DNA from: VXYK01 sp965221585 | GTDB taxonomy: Bacteria; Actinomycetota; Acidimicrobiia; Acidimicrobiales; Aldehydirespiratoraceae | Assembly (NCBI GenBank): GCA_965221585.1 | Contig: OZ244898.1 | Coordinates: forward strand, 1,612,001-1,676,000 | Length of the DNA stretch: 64,000 nt | Direction of reading: 5' to 3' | Part shown: piece after piece, positions 52,763-61,985 of the stretch | Layout: each line of letters opens with the position of its first letter | Numbering within the stretch: position 1 is the first letter of the stretch | Position numbers and translations under genes: made by a program | The notes under the pieces: model-generated | What the model saw: the letters and a program-made list of their open reading frames with translations, nothing else | What the model was told of the DNA's origin: nothing | The model's database searches: none

Positions 52763-55700
52763 TGTTCATGCCCCTTTCCTGAATTGTTCGGCGTGGAGCC
52801 GAAATCGCTCGGGAACCTCCAGTCCCGCAACTGCACCCCCACATCGATTCTGTTGATCGCCCCGACTCGGGCGAACAGTGTCCTGCTGGTCTCTCGGTCG
52901 AGACTGTCTCCTCCGAGCCTCTGTGAACCCTCCGCGAGGCTCACGCGAGTCCATGGTTCTCCCTGTTGAGCGTGGTACACCACGGGGACGCCGCAGTATG
53001 TGAAACCCAAGGTGTCAGCTTCAAGTTTCTGGCCCTGCCCCAGCGGTTGCCATTCACAGGGTGAGGTCAAGAACTCGCTGCTGTCGAGCAGAGCCGGCCT
53101 GAAGCTCACACACCCTCGTTCGACCCGTACGCCGAGCTCGCCCAAGCGCAGAATCACACCTTCCTTGGCCATACCCGTCATGCCCGGCTGTTGAGCACCC
53201 GTGTGGGCCGGGGTGTGCGAATGCGGCTCGAGTGGAAATGCCCCGTGGACCGCGACGGTCTTCATGTGCCCGAGCCCCGCTCTGAGCCGCAGGTAACGTT
53301 GGATCCCCCGCTCCACGACCTGAGGATCCTCTCCCGAGTCAATCGCGGCCAGCAGACGCTGTTGCAGGGCCAGCAGGAGTTTCGCCACCATGTGCCAGTA
53401 GATCGATCCGAGACCCTCGTACCGGTACATCGTCTGGGACCGACCGGTGAAGGCCCGATGATTGAACACCGCCTCATAGGCGTTCAGGACATCAGCACGG
53501 TCCGCGTCTCGGAAACCCCAGGACTCGTCGAGCGCTTCGAGGGCGGCTTCCAAATCGGCTGCCCGGCGCAGGTGGGCCCCGAAGCGGACCACGCCCTCAC
53601 AGTCGCGTCGAACGACCGTCGAGGTGCTGTCGATCAGTCTGTTCAGCGCCGGACCGACCGCTTCGTCGGGAACCCGGTTCTTCTCCATGAATGAAGGGAG
53701 CGAGTTGTTGGGATAGAGAAGGAACGACTCTTGATCAGCTCGATACAGCTCGCTGGCGAAGGCGGCGTCGACTAGTTCGACTGCAGAGTTGAGATCAGTG
53801 TCCGCCACGCCGAGGGCGGCGACCTGACCCTCCAGCATCGGGTAGAGCGACTCCAGTTCAGCGGTGCCCGGTCCAAGCCGCAGCAGGAGATAGGCCTCGG
53901 ACAGTCCGTCCGGTCGCTGGGCCGCGTCGATCGCCAGATCGAGATGGGAGCCGGCCACAACCAGGAAGTCCCGGAGTTCCGCGATGCTGACCGACGAGGG
54001 TTCCTCCGGAGTCGAGCCATACACATGGGCCCGGTAGTCGCTGAACGTCCGACCGAGTCGGTCCAGTAGTGAACGACGGACGACCGGGGTCATCTCGGCG
54101 CCCTCGAGCAGATCATTGTGTGCGTCGAACGCCGCGTTGAGGCTGCGCAGCCAGTCGAGCACCGGTTCGCTGACAGTCAATTCAGAGACCGTTGACCTCT
54201 CCAGCAGGCGGGCGACGAAATCGATGTACTCGCGTAGGTGGAACACCGTCACAACCGACGCGCCGATGCCTACGAGTGCGTTGTTGGCGTCGTTCCACTC
54301 AGGCCGCTGGGTGTTGAGCCAGACCCCTCCGCCCGGTACCAGATTGGAGAGCTTGGCAAGGGCCGGCACTAGCAGCTTCTCCGCCAGAGACACGTGGTGG
54401 ACCCGGCCGTCCTCGGTCAGCACCAGCCTCCCGTCCGATCCCATGGCCGCTACACGGGCCTCGATGTCAGCCTGCTCGGCGTGATCGAACTCGAGCGTGT
54501 GTTTGGGGTCCGCCGTCAAACGGTCATAAGGAAGGATCCGGTACGGAACGTTGGCATATGAGAAGGCCCGTTCACCGAGCTTCTGTTCGAGAGTTCCGGG
54601 ATGGAAACGGTCCATGACTTCGAGGAGCCGGTGCAGGTAGACGATCTGGTGGTCGCCCCAGTATCCGAAGTTCGACCAGCTCCGGTCTTCGGGCTGCTCC
54701 CAGTCGATTCCTTCGCTGGTGATCCGGTAGGGGTTGTGTCCGTCCCGGGTCGAGGCGTTGAGGAACTTGGCGACGACCGACTCTGCATAGTTGGGAAAGC
54801 TGTGGAGCAGCGCTTCCCAGTTCTGGAAGATGTCGCGCCAGTTGCCTTCATAGGTGAGGCTCCGCCTTCCGGAGTCGGACAGGCCACCGATATGAAAGAT
54901 GTTCCACGGGCGGCTCGGGTCGCCGTGACGGCGGCTGAACGTCAGCGGAAGGTATTCATTGACCAGCCGGGCGAGGTCGACATCGTCGGCCACACGCAGA
55001 CGCAGCACGTCCAGTTCCACAACCGGGTCCAGTTCGTCGATGAGCGGAACGAAGCGGGCGTGGGCCGGTTGATTCCGCGCCGCGATGAACTCGCTGACTT
55101 CGTTGGTCTCCACGCGGTGCTCGTCGACGGGCACACCTCCGCGAAGGCAGTTGTTGAGCACATTGGCGAAGTGGTAGATGGTCATTCTGCGGTCAGCTGT
55201 GCACTGCTGCGCGTCGGCCGCGCCGACGAGTGCCTCCAGCTCCGCACGCGACTCGTCGGCAGCGGCTTGAACCTCAGTCACGGAGGAACCCGATCGACGA
55301 AGCCACCCACGCAGACGGGCGACGTCGACGTGGTCCCGTTCCACATCGGCGACCGTGACCCAGCTCAGGGGTGAATCTGCGCCAAGGCGTGCTGTTGAGG
55401 AAACTAGGAATGCGCCCTTGCGTCCGGTGACGAGGTGTTCCGGGTCGATCCGATGGCCGGACCGGAATCGCCGAACCGAACCGGCTGACATGGTCGTGAT
55501 CGCCTCCTCGAGTCCGACGGACCAGACCACCGATGCACGCAACGACTCACCGGGATCGGACCCGTCACTGACCAGGGCTTCAAGAGTGAACAGGCCAAGT
55601 CCCGAGTCGGGATCGAACTCCGAACGGCGATAGGCGTCGACGAGCGTGCTGGCGGTCTGCTGGGTCGCCAACTCGACTCCGGCAGGGAGAACGTCGATCA

Positions 55701-56196
55701 GGCCGTCCAGCAGTCGAACCTCGACCTCTGGTCTGCCTTCGTCGCGCAACAGTTCGCAGCTGCGCAGCAACCCGAACTCTCCAGACGTGGACCATGTGTA
55801 GCGAAACCGGAGTCCGAGTTCCCGGTTGTGCTCCTCGAAGCGGAGACGGTCACCTTGGGGCGTCCTCGCGATGGAGCGGTCGAGGCTCCCGAGCGGCGCG
55901 TGGGAGGCGAACGGCTCCCATGCCTCCGCTGCGCCGTCGAGCAGGATCAGCGTGAACGGGCCGCTGTGACCGGCGATGCGATGCAGCCGATCCTCCGTCT
56001 CGTAGGCGAACAGCGCATGCTCGGCGCTGCCTCGACCCGCAGTCAACGCTCCCGTGCTCGAGACGAAGAGCCACAGTTCGTTCGGTGTGGTGACGTTGAT
56101 CAGAAAGGGATCGAGCAGGTCGTAGTCGTCGATCCGGTACCACTCGAGGCCATCCTCGACCACCAGCCCTCCCCGCGGTTCAACCGCCGTCCTCAT
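52759..56196 (-). CDS. Large (alpha/alpha)6-type protein, candidate beta-1,3-glucan phosphorylase (GH149/GH161-like)
   Basis: This 1145-aa protein has no signal peptide, so it should be cytoplasmic. The N-terminal 300 residues look like the beta-sandwich of GH94-related phosphorylases. The helical core has GNWRDIFQNWEALL (about 451), WSNFGYWGDHQIVYLHRLLE (about 507) and RPEWNDANNALVGIGASVVT (about 631), resembling long beta-1,3-glucan phosphorylases. It lies between a secreted GH16 and an importer ATPase, which fits phosphorolysis of imported oligosaccharides. The family is my judgement from remembered motifs, not from a search. Confidence 0.55.
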   Translation of the reverse strand: MRTAVEPRGGLVVEDGLEWYRIDDYDLLDPFLINVTTPNELWLFVSSTGALTAGRGSAEHALFAYETEDRLHRIAGHSGPFTLILLDGAAEAWEPFASHAPLGSLDRSIARTPQGDRLRFEEHNRELGLRFRYTWSTSGEFGLLRSCELLRDEGRPEVEVRLLDGLIDVLPAGVELATQQTASTLVDAYRRSEFDPDSGLGLFTLEALVSDGSDPGESLRASVVWSVGLEEAITTMSAGSVRRFRSGHRIDPEHLVTGRKGAFLVSSTARLGADSPLSWVTVADVERDHVDVARLRGWLRRSGSSVTEVQAAADESRAELEALVGAADAQQCTADRRMTIYHFANVLNNCLRGGVPVDEHRVETNEVSEFIAARNQPAHARFVPLIDELDPVVELDVLRLRVADDVDLARLVNEYLPLTFSRRHGDPSRPWNIFHIGGLSDSGRRSLTYEGNWRDIFQNWEALLHSFPNYAESVVAKFLNASTRDGHNPYRITSEGIDWEQPEDRSWSNFGYWGDHQIVYLHRLLEVMDRFHPGTLEQKLGERAFSYANVPYRILPYDRLTADPKHTLEFDHAEQADIEARVAAMGSDGRLVLTEDGRVHHVSLAEKLLVPALAKLSNLVPGGGVWLNTQRPEWNDANNALVGIGASVVTVFHLREYIDFVARLLERSTVSELTVSEPVLDWLRSLNAAFDAHNDLLEGAEMTPVVRRSLLDRLGRTFSDYRAHVYGSTPEEPSSVSIAELRDFLVVAGSHLDLAIDAAQRPDGLSEAYLLLRLGPGTAELESLYPMLEGQVAALGVADTDLNSAVELVDAAFASELYRADQESFLLYPNNSLPSFMEKNRVPDEAVGPALNRLIDSTSTVVRRDCEGVVRFGAHLRRAADLEAALEALDESWGFRDADRADVLNAYEAVFNHRAFTGRSQTMYRYEGLGSIYWHMVAKLLLALQQRLLAAIDSGEDPQVVERGIQRYLRLRAGLGHMKTVAVHGAFPLEPHSHTPAHTGAQQPGMTGMAKEGVILRLGELGVRVERGCVSFRPALLDSSEFLTSPCEWQPLGQGQKLEADTLGFTYCGVPVVYHAQQGEPWTRVSLAEGSQRLGGDSLDRETSRTLFARVGAINRIDVGVQLRDWRFPSDFGSTPNNSGKGHEQ

Positions 56197-56201
56197 GCTG
56201 A

Positions 56202-57218
56202 CTATGCCTCCGACGCCGATCCGTCAGTGGTCTGATAGACGCGCACGTAGTCGACGTAGACGCTGACCGGGAACTCCAGAGCGAGGTCTATCGGTCCCGG
56301 GAACAAACCACCCACGGCCAGGTTCAGGATGATGAAGAACTCGTCGTCGAACACCCATTCACGGCTCTCACCGAGGACGTCCCGGCTGATGTCGGAGTAC
56401 AGCTCTCCGTCGTAGAACCAGCGGATTCCGTCGTAGTCCCACTCGATCGCGTAGGTGTGGTAGTCGTCCGCGATCGGATAGTCCTGCCGGTTCCATTTGG
56501 TGATCCCGGTGGCGCCCTGGTAGCCGGGGCCGTGGATCGTGCCCATAATCAAATCGGGTTCACGACCGACGTACTCCATGATGTCGATCTCGCCGACATT
56601 GGGCCAGCGCGTCTCGGGGTCCTCCGAACGGTGCACGAAGTCCGAGCCGAGCATCCAGAAGGCCGGCCACAAGCCGCGCCCCGCGGGAACCTTCAGCCGT
56701 GCTTCGACGCGTCCGTATTGGAACTCTCGCAGTCCCTGGGTAAGGAGGCGGGCGGAGGTGTAGTAGGAGCCCTCGTATTTCTCCTGATGGGCTTCGATCA
56801 CCAGCAGTCCGTTCTGCACGCGGGCGTTCTTGAGGCGTGACGTGTAGTACTGGGCTTCGCCGTTGCCCCAGCCCCAGCCGCCGATGTCGTAGGTCCAGTT
56901 GGTGGGATCGATCTCGTCACCGTCGAACTCGTCGTGCCAGACCAGTTCCCAACCCTCGCGTACATCGATCGGGATCGGTTCAGGTGCCACCGGCGCGGTG
57001 GTGGTCGTCGTTGTGGTTGTCGTGGTCGAGGTGCTCGTCGTGGTGGTGGCTGCTGGTTCGGTAGTCGTAGGTGCGGAATCCTCTGCGCCGGAGTCGGATG
57101 TGTCGTCTGAACTGCAGCCCGCTGCGGTGAGTCCGAGTATCACGGTGACAGACAATACGCACCAGCCGAATCGCCTGCTCCTAGTCCTGTCGGTTGCGAT
57201 CGTTGCGGTGGTTGCCAT
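56202..57218 (-). CDS. GH16 family beta-glucanase lipoprotein (laminarinase-like)
   Basis: This 338-aa protein has a lipoprotein signal (hydrophobic 18-33, lipobox LTAAGC with Cys35), a Thr-rich linker (about 50-76) and a GH16 domain. The catalytic motif is GEIDIMEYVG with Glu210, Asp212 and Glu215. GTIHGPGYQGA and WPAFWMLGSDF are typical of laminarinases. Anchored outside the membrane, it would cut beta-1,3(-1,4)-glucan to oligosaccharides for the ABC importer. It sits between the permease and phosphorylase-like genes in the same operon. Confidence 0.93.
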   Translation of the reverse strand: MATTATIATDRTRSRRFGWCVLSVTVILGLTAAGCSSDDTSDSGAEDSAPTTTEPAATTTTSTSTTTTTTTTTTAPVAPEPIPIDVREGWELVWHDEFDGDEIDPTNWTYDIGGWGWGNGEAQYYTSRLKNARVQNGLLVIEAHQEKYEGSYYTSARLLTQGLREFQYGRVEARLKVPAGRGLWPAFWMLGSDFVHRSEDPETRWPNVGEIDIMEYVGREPDLIMGTIHGPGYQGATGITKWNRQDYPIADDYHTYAIEWDYDGIRWFYDGELYSDISRDVLGESREWVFDDEFFIILNLAVGGLFPGPIDLALEFPVSVYVDYVRVYQTTDGSASEA

Positions 57219-57224
57219 TTGCGG

Positions 57225-58094
57225 TCAGCCTTTCACTGCGCCTGCGGTCAAGCCCGAGATGATGTAGCGCTGCAGGAACAGGAACAGCACAAGCATCGGC
57301 AGCATCAGCATCAACACTGCGGCTGCCAGTTGCGGCCAGTTGCTGCCGTAGAGACCCTCGAAGACGATCAGACCCCTGGTCACGGGATAGAGGTCGTCGT
57401 TGGTCAGGTAGATCGTCGGCAGGATCAGTTCGTTCCAGATCCCGATTGCGTGCAGCACCGTCACCGTGGCGATGGCGGGGCGGATCAACGGGGTGACGAT
57501 CGTCAGCACGAACCGGTAGTAGCCGCAGCCGTCCACTGCCGCTGACTCGTCGAGTTCCCGTGGGACCGACTTGATGTAGTTGACCAGGATGATGATGCCG
57601 ATCGGGTTGACCAGGAACAGCAGGATGAAGCCTGTCCGGGTGTTGAACAGACCCAGGTTCAAGATCAGCTGGAACTGCGGGATCAATGCGGGCGGCAGGA
57701 ACAGGGCGACGATGTACATCGTCAGGACCACTCTTGCGCCCTTGAAATAGCCGCGGGCGATTGGGAACGCGACCAGCACCGAGGTCACTACGCAGATCGC
57801 GGTGGCCACCGCCGTGTAGAAGAAGGAGTTCCACAGATAGCTCGGGAACTTGGCGAGTTCCCATGCCTCGGTGAAGTTCGACAACCCGTAGCTCTCCGGC
57901 AGGCCGGTCGGGTTCCTGAAGAACTCGGGCAGGGTCTTGAACGAGGTCAGGACCAGCATCAGGATCGGACCTACGTAGAGGACGGTGAAGGCCAGCAGCA
58001 CCAGGTAGGTGATGAGCTTGTGCTTCTTGAACGTGCCCGCGGTCTGCTTCGGCGGTTTTGGTGTCTCGACAGGAATGTCTTGTGTCGCGGTCAT
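57225..58094 (-). CDS. ABC sugar transporter permease (MalG type)
   Basis: This 289-aa membrane protein has six hydrophobic spans and the EAA loop near ELDESAAVDGCGYYRFVLTIVTPLIRPA, which docks on the ATPase. The N terminus is cytoplasmic and ends in KKHKLITYLVL. It overlaps the other permease gene by ATGA and precedes the GH16 gene by 6 nt. Confidence 0.94.
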   Translation of the reverse strand: MTATQDIPVETPKPPKQTAGTFKKHKLITYLVLLAFTVLYVGPILMLVLTSFKTLPEFFRNPTGLPESYGLSNFTEAWELAKFPSYLWNSFFYTAVATAICVVTSVLVAFPIARGYFKGARVVLTMYIVALFLPPALIPQFQLILNLGLFNTRTGFILLFLVNPIGIIILVNYIKSVPRELDESAAVDGCGYYRFVLTIVTPLIRPAIATVTVLHAIGIWNELILPTIYLTNDDLYPVTRGLIVFEGLYGSNWPQLAAAVLMLMLPMLVLFLFLQRYIISGLTAGAVKG

Positions 58095-59032
58095 GGCATG
58101 TACTTCTTTTCTCGCTGGGTCACGATGAAGTTGGCTGACAGCGCGATGATCAGAACCAGAATGAACAGGGCGATGGACGCGGCCGCGGCATAGCCCTGGC
58201 GAAAGGCTGAACTCACCGAGCCGGACGTCTGGCCGAAGCCCTCGGCGAAGACCAGATACCCGAGCACCTGAGTGCCCGGTCTGTAGCCGATCAGCACGAG
58301 GAACAGCTGCCAGGCCTGCAGCGAGCCGACGATGTTCAACAGAAAGTTGGTGTTGACTGCCGGTGTCAGCAACGGCCAGGTGACGTTGGTGAACAGCTGC
58401 CAGCCGTTCGCGCCGTCAATACGGGCGGCCTCGTACAGTTCCTCGGGGATCGTCTGCATCCCGGCGAGGAAGATCACCATCGTGATCCCGACATTCGACC
58501 AGATCTGTACGACGATGACCCACATGAAGGCCTGTCGGGGTTGACCGCCGAGGAACTCCGGGGTTGATCCGAACCACTCGAAGACCTGGGCTGCGGGACC
58601 ACGGCTGGGCAACAGGAACAGCTTCCAGATGAGTCCCTGGATGGCGACGCCGAGGATCACCGGCATGAAGAAGAGGGTGCGGAAGATCGTCGTGCCACGC
58701 AGTCGCCGATTCAACAGGACTGCCAGCAACAACCCGATTCCGAACTGGATGGTCGTGACGAAGAACGAGAAGTACAGCGTCCGTTTGAGGGCGTCGATGT
58801 TGTCGCGTGAGGCAGCACCGCGCAGCAGGAACTCGTCGTAGTTCTCGAAGCCGATCCAGTTGATGGCGATGCCTCGGATGCCGGTGGCGTCGGTGAACGA
58901 GTAGATGGCGGTGGCCAGGGATGGGCCGACCGCGATGAAGAGGTAGAGAAAGAACCCGGGAACGAAGAAGAGGATCGGCGCGGCACTCTTCCAACCCCTG
59001 GCGAACAGGTAGTTCTTGTTGACGACCCTCAT
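58091..59032 (-). CDS. ABC sugar transporter permease (MalF/UgpA type)
   Basis: This 313-aa membrane protein has hydrophobic spans starting at about residue 17 (APILFFVPGFFLYLFIAVG) and the EAA loop EELYEAARIDGANGWQLFTNVTWPLLTP. It pairs with the MalG-type permease to form the channel. It lies downstream of the solute-binding protein gene across an 88-nt gap that holds a strong hairpin. Confidence 0.94.
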   Translation of the reverse strand: MRVVNKNYLFARGWKSAAPILFFVPGFFLYLFIAVGPSLATAIYSFTDATGIRGIAINWIGFENYDEFLLRGAASRDNIDALKRTLYFSFFVTTIQFGIGLLLAVLLNRRLRGTTIFRTLFFMPVILGVAIQGLIWKLFLLPSRGPAAQVFEWFGSTPEFLGGQPRQAFMWVIVVQIWSNVGITMVIFLAGMQTIPEELYEAARIDGANGWQLFTNVTWPLLTPAVNTNFLLNIVGSLQAWQLFLVLIGYRPGTQVLGYLVFAEGFGQTSGSVSSAFRQGYAAAASIALFILVLIIALSANFIVTQREKKYMP

Positions 59033-59058
59033 GTGTCACTCCGGGACGGTCCCCCTGG

Positions 59059-59100
59059 GGGGCGGACTTCCTGCCGCTTTTGCGACGGGCAGTCCGCCCC
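59059..59100 (-). terminator. Strong hairpin between the solute-binding protein and permease genes
   Basis: GGGGCGGACT (59059-59068) and AGTCCGCCCC (59091-59100) pair perfectly, with further internal pairing around CTGCCG/CGGGCAG and G/C-rich flanks. There is no U tract. Such intercistronic hairpins often raise binding-protein expression over permeases by stabilising the upstream message or attenuating readthrough. Confidence 0.65.
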
Positions 59101-59120
59101 TCCCCAGGCGGAGTCTGTTA

Positions 59121-60524
59121 TCAGCCTGCGTTCAAGCCGGCGTCAAAGTCTGCTTGAGCCTGCTCAGCCAGGGCCACCGGGTCAGTCCATTCGTTGAACG
59201 GCTGGAACCAGGCAGCTCCCTGCCAGGCGCCGGCCCATTGGCCTACGCCCGTCGGCGGGACCCAGTACTGCTCCAGTCCAACGCGGTAGTTGGCGAGATA
59301 GGGAGCAACTTCGGCACCGAGCTTGGTGTTCAGCTCAGCGGTGGGCTGAGTCGGAATGAAGCCGACGGCATTGGCGAATGCCTGATAGTTGTCGGGTTCA
59401 GAGAACGCCTCGAGGTAGGCCAGGGAGGCTTCGGGGTGCGGCGTGTTCGCTGCGATCGCCCAACCCTGGTCGTACTTGCCGAACAGGTACTGATTGTCCT
59501 CTGGGTTGTCGCTTCCCGGGAAGGGGATGTAGGTCCAGTCGAAATCAGCGTTGTCAAGCGCCGGCGCTTGCCAGACACCGGTCGGCATCATTGCCACATC
59601 ACCGGCCTTGAAACGCTCGGGAGCGGCGTCGTGGCCGAGGCCGGTCACGCCGTCTTCAAGCATTTCGCTCGCATAGATCTGCATGCGGCTGAGCATCTCC
59701 ACAGCGTGGTCGTCAGTCCACTTGATATCACCGGTCCAGAGGCCTTCCATCAGGCCCGCCTGGTCGGGGTACATCGATCCCAACAGGCCGTAGGCACCGA
59801 CGAAGATCGGCCAGCCGTCGCCGCCACCAGCGGTCATACAGGAGTTGCCCGAGGAGGTGAACACCTCACACGCGGTGACGAGTTCGCCCCATGTGGTGGG
59901 GATGTCGACACCCTCCGCCTCGAACAGGTCGAGGTTCAAGAACATGCCGCTGTAGGAGACTCGACCGAGGTTGATCGCGTACACCTTGCCGTTGTAGGAG
60001 CCGGCGTCCTGAATGGTGGGTTCGTCGTAGTTGTCCACGAAGGACTGCCCGGTGAGGTCCATCAGCAGCCCGGCCTCGATCAGCGTCTGCCAGTTGGGCG
60101 GCGTCACGTCGGTCATGTAGGGCTGTGATGCGTTGGAGAAGCCGAAGATGTCGATGACATCGATGTCGTCGGCCGACAGGCGTGTCTGCGTGGCGATGCT
60201 CAGCTCGCCGGCGTCTACGACTGACATGTCGACAGAGATGTGCGGGTTGGCCGCCTCGAACTGATCGTTGAAGGACTCCATGAACTCAACCATCGGCGGG
60301 TTCTGGTGAACCAGCACGCGCAGGGTGACGTCCTCTTGGGGCTCTTCGGGTTCGGGGTCCGGTGCGTCGTCAGCGTCGTCGGCGGCACCATCATCAGAGG
60401 TGGCAGGCGCGTCTGTGCCCGTGTCGTCGCCCGCGTCGGAGCCGTCGTCGTCACCGCAGGCGGCAGCGATCAGGCCGAATGCGAGCAGGACGGCCAGGAG
60501 CCGTCCGAGTATCCGGAATTTCAT
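59121..60524 (-). CDS. Extracellular solute-binding lipoprotein (family 1, sugar)
   Basis: This 467-aa protein has a lipoprotein signal (LLAVLLAFGLIAAAC, lipobox Cys about residue 23) followed by an acidic Asp/Ala linker and a periplasmic-binding-protein type fold (ITLRVLVHQN-like start, AINLGRVSYSGMFLNLDLFE, TGVWQAPALDNADF). It would capture glucan oligosaccharides for the importer. A good AGGAGG lies before the ATG. It is the first gene of the operon, downstream of two LacI-type operators. Confidence 0.92.
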   Translation of the reverse strand: MKFRILGRLLAVLLAFGLIAAACGDDDGSDAGDDTGTDAPATSDDGAADDADDAPDPEPEEPQEDVTLRVLVHQNPPMVEFMESFNDQFEAANPHISVDMSVVDAGELSIATQTRLSADDIDVIDIFGFSNASQPYMTDVTPPNWQTLIEAGLLMDLTGQSFVDNYDEPTIQDAGSYNGKVYAINLGRVSYSGMFLNLDLFEAEGVDIPTTWGELVTACEVFTSSGNSCMTAGGGDGWPIFVGAYGLLGSMYPDQAGLMEGLWTGDIKWTDDHAVEMLSRMQIYASEMLEDGVTGLGHDAAPERFKAGDVAMMPTGVWQAPALDNADFDWTYIPFPGSDNPEDNQYLFGKYDQGWAIAANTPHPEASLAYLEAFSEPDNYQAFANAVGFIPTQPTAELNTKLGAEVAPYLANYRVGLEQYWVPPTGVGQWAGAWQGAAWFQPFNEWTDPVALAEQAQADFDAGLNAG

Positions 60525-60589
60525 TGTTGGTTCCTCCTATTTTGGGGTGCGCCGTTTGACGCGGTCTTGACCTGGTTGGTCAAAGCGAA

Positions 60590-60601
60590 GGGAGCGCTCG
60601 C
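60590..60601. promoter_or_regulatory. LacI-type operator copy 1
   Basis: GGGAGCGCTCGC is a near-perfect copy of the palindrome at 60636-60651. It lies 66 bp before the solute-binding protein start. Confidence 0.6.
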
Positions 60602-60635
60602 AACCTCTGTTCGGTGGAGAGGATGACCCAGTGGG

Positions 60636-60651
60636 TTGGGAGCGCTCCCAA
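60636..60651. promoter_or_regulatory. LacI-type operator copy 2 (perfect palindrome)
   Basis: TTGGGAGCGCTCCCAA is a perfect 16-bp palindrome with the CG centre usual for LacI/GalR regulators. It lies between the lacI-type gene and the transport operon, 46 bp from copy 1. Confidence 0.8.
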
Positions 60652-60706
60652 CATCTAGCAAAGCAAAGACGGCCGGGAAGGTGCTGGGTTGAGATCCGTG
60701 CGGCGC

Positions 60707-61735
60707 TCACATCGCCTCCACACGTTCGGATCCGCAGGACTCGCGTACCACGAGCTCCGTCGGATACACGACTGATTCAGGAATCGTTGCGGTGCGGTCG
60801 ATCACCGACTTGAGAAGTTTGACCGCGCGCTCGCCCACCTCGCGCACCGGTTGAGATATGGAAGTCAGGCGCGGCGACGCCAGATCAGGGTGCAGGAGTC
60901 CGTCGAAGGACACAACCGCCACATCTTTGGGACAGTTCAGTCCCGCGTCGGTGATCGCCCGGACAGCACCGACGGCCATCCGGTCTGAAGCAGCGAAGAC
61001 GCCGTCTGGACGGTCGGCGAGAAGTTCCTGCATGGCTTCACGCCCCGAGTTCTCGGTCCAGTCTCCCTCACGGATACGGCCCTCCAAGCTGAGGCCGGCC
61101 CCTGCGACCCCCTCGAGGAACCCGCTTCGACGGTCGATCCCGGCGGTGGTGTTGGACGGTGCAGAGATCAACGCCAGGCGCTGGCGCCCCAAGCTCGCCA
61201 AATGCGAGGCAGCGGTCCGGGCACCACCGCGATTGTCAACGTCGACGGAGAACACCGAGGTCGCATCATCGGGTCGGCCGACGACCACGAAGGGCATGTC
61301 AGTGCCCCTCAGGTACTCGATCAGGGGATTGCCCATCGTCGTTGCCGTGACAATGACTCCGTCGAGCAACCCGGGCGTCACCACCCGCGAGACGATCGCA
61401 TCGTCGTCTGCCTGGTCGCCGAACAGGAACAGGTTGAGAGTCATCTGGATCTCGTTGGTCGCACCCGAGATGCCGAGGACGAGGCGACCGAAGTAAGGAT
61501 CGTCGAACAGCGTCGCAACAGCGCTCGGGATGACCAACCCCAGCACTCCAGTGCTGTTGGAAGCCAACGAACGCGCTCCTGCATGGGGGCGATAACCGGT
61601 CTCCGCGACAACGGACTCGACCCGCTTCTTGGTCTGGGGGCTCACATTGGGTTCGCCGTTGACGACTCGCGAGACAGTGGACCGGGAAACACCGGCCCGG
61701 CGTCCTATCTCTTCCAGGTTGAGTCGTCGCGCCAT
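60707..61735 (-). CDS. LacI/GalR-family transcriptional regulator
   Basis: This 342-aa protein has the N-terminal LacI HTH (NLEEIGRRAGVSRSTVSRVVNGEPNVS), hinge helix ARSLASNSTGVLGLVIPS, and a periplasmic-binding-like effector domain (VDNRGGARTAASHL, DGVFAASDRMAVGA). The inducer is probably a glucan oligosaccharide or its product, by context. Five copies of a GGGAGCGCTCCC-type site lie around the gene, including one at its own promoter. Confidence 0.94.
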   Translation of the reverse strand: MARRLNLEEIGRRAGVSRSTVSRVVNGEPNVSPQTKKRVESVVAETGYRPHAGARSLASNSTGVLGLVIPSAVATLFDDPYFGRLVLGISGATNEIQMTLNLFLFGDQADDDAIVSRVVTPGLLDGVIVTATTMGNPLIEYLRGTDMPFVVVGRPDDATSVFSVDVDNRGGARTAASHLASLGRQRLALISAPSNTTAGIDRRSGFLEGVAGAGLSLEGRIREGDWTENSGREAMQELLADRPDGVFAASDRMAVGAVRAITDAGLNCPKDVAVVSFDGLLHPDLASPRLTSISQPVREVGERAVKLLKSVIDRTATIPESVVYPTELVVRESCGSERVEAM

Positions 61736-61751
61736 CGATCCCCTTTAGGTT

Positions 61752-61795
61752 TAGGAGCGCTCCCACAAAATATGAAACCGACTTGTGGCTGTCAA
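61752..61795 (-). promoter_or_regulatory. Promoter of the lacI-type gene with overlapping operator (copy 3)
   Basis: On the minus strand TTGACA (61790-61795) and TATTTT (61767-61772) are spaced by 17 bp, a near-consensus promoter. GGAGCGCTCC (61754-61763) lies at the expected transcription start, so the regulator should repress itself. Confidence 0.7.
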
Positions 61796-61845
61796 GCCTT
61801 GAAAACACTTGTAACAGAGTTGTCATAAATTCTGTCATTAGTTTT

Positions 61846-61874
61846 GGGAGCGCTCCATACTGAAAACGCTCCCA
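61846..61874. promoter_or_regulatory. LacI-type operator copies 4 and 5
   Basis: GGGAGCGCTCC (61846-61856) and a degenerate AACGCTCCCA (61865-61874) lie 19 bp apart, centre to centre, upstream of both the lacI-type gene and the rightward oxidoreductase gene. With copy 3 they may allow looping. Confidence 0.6.
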
Positions 61875-61985
61875 TCAATCGAGCTCGCACTTAACGACCG
61901 CGAACAACCCGGCACAGGCTTGCGCCGAGCGGGCTGACTAGGGTGTTATGTGCTGCGAGGAGACCCACAACCGGAATGCGTGGAG

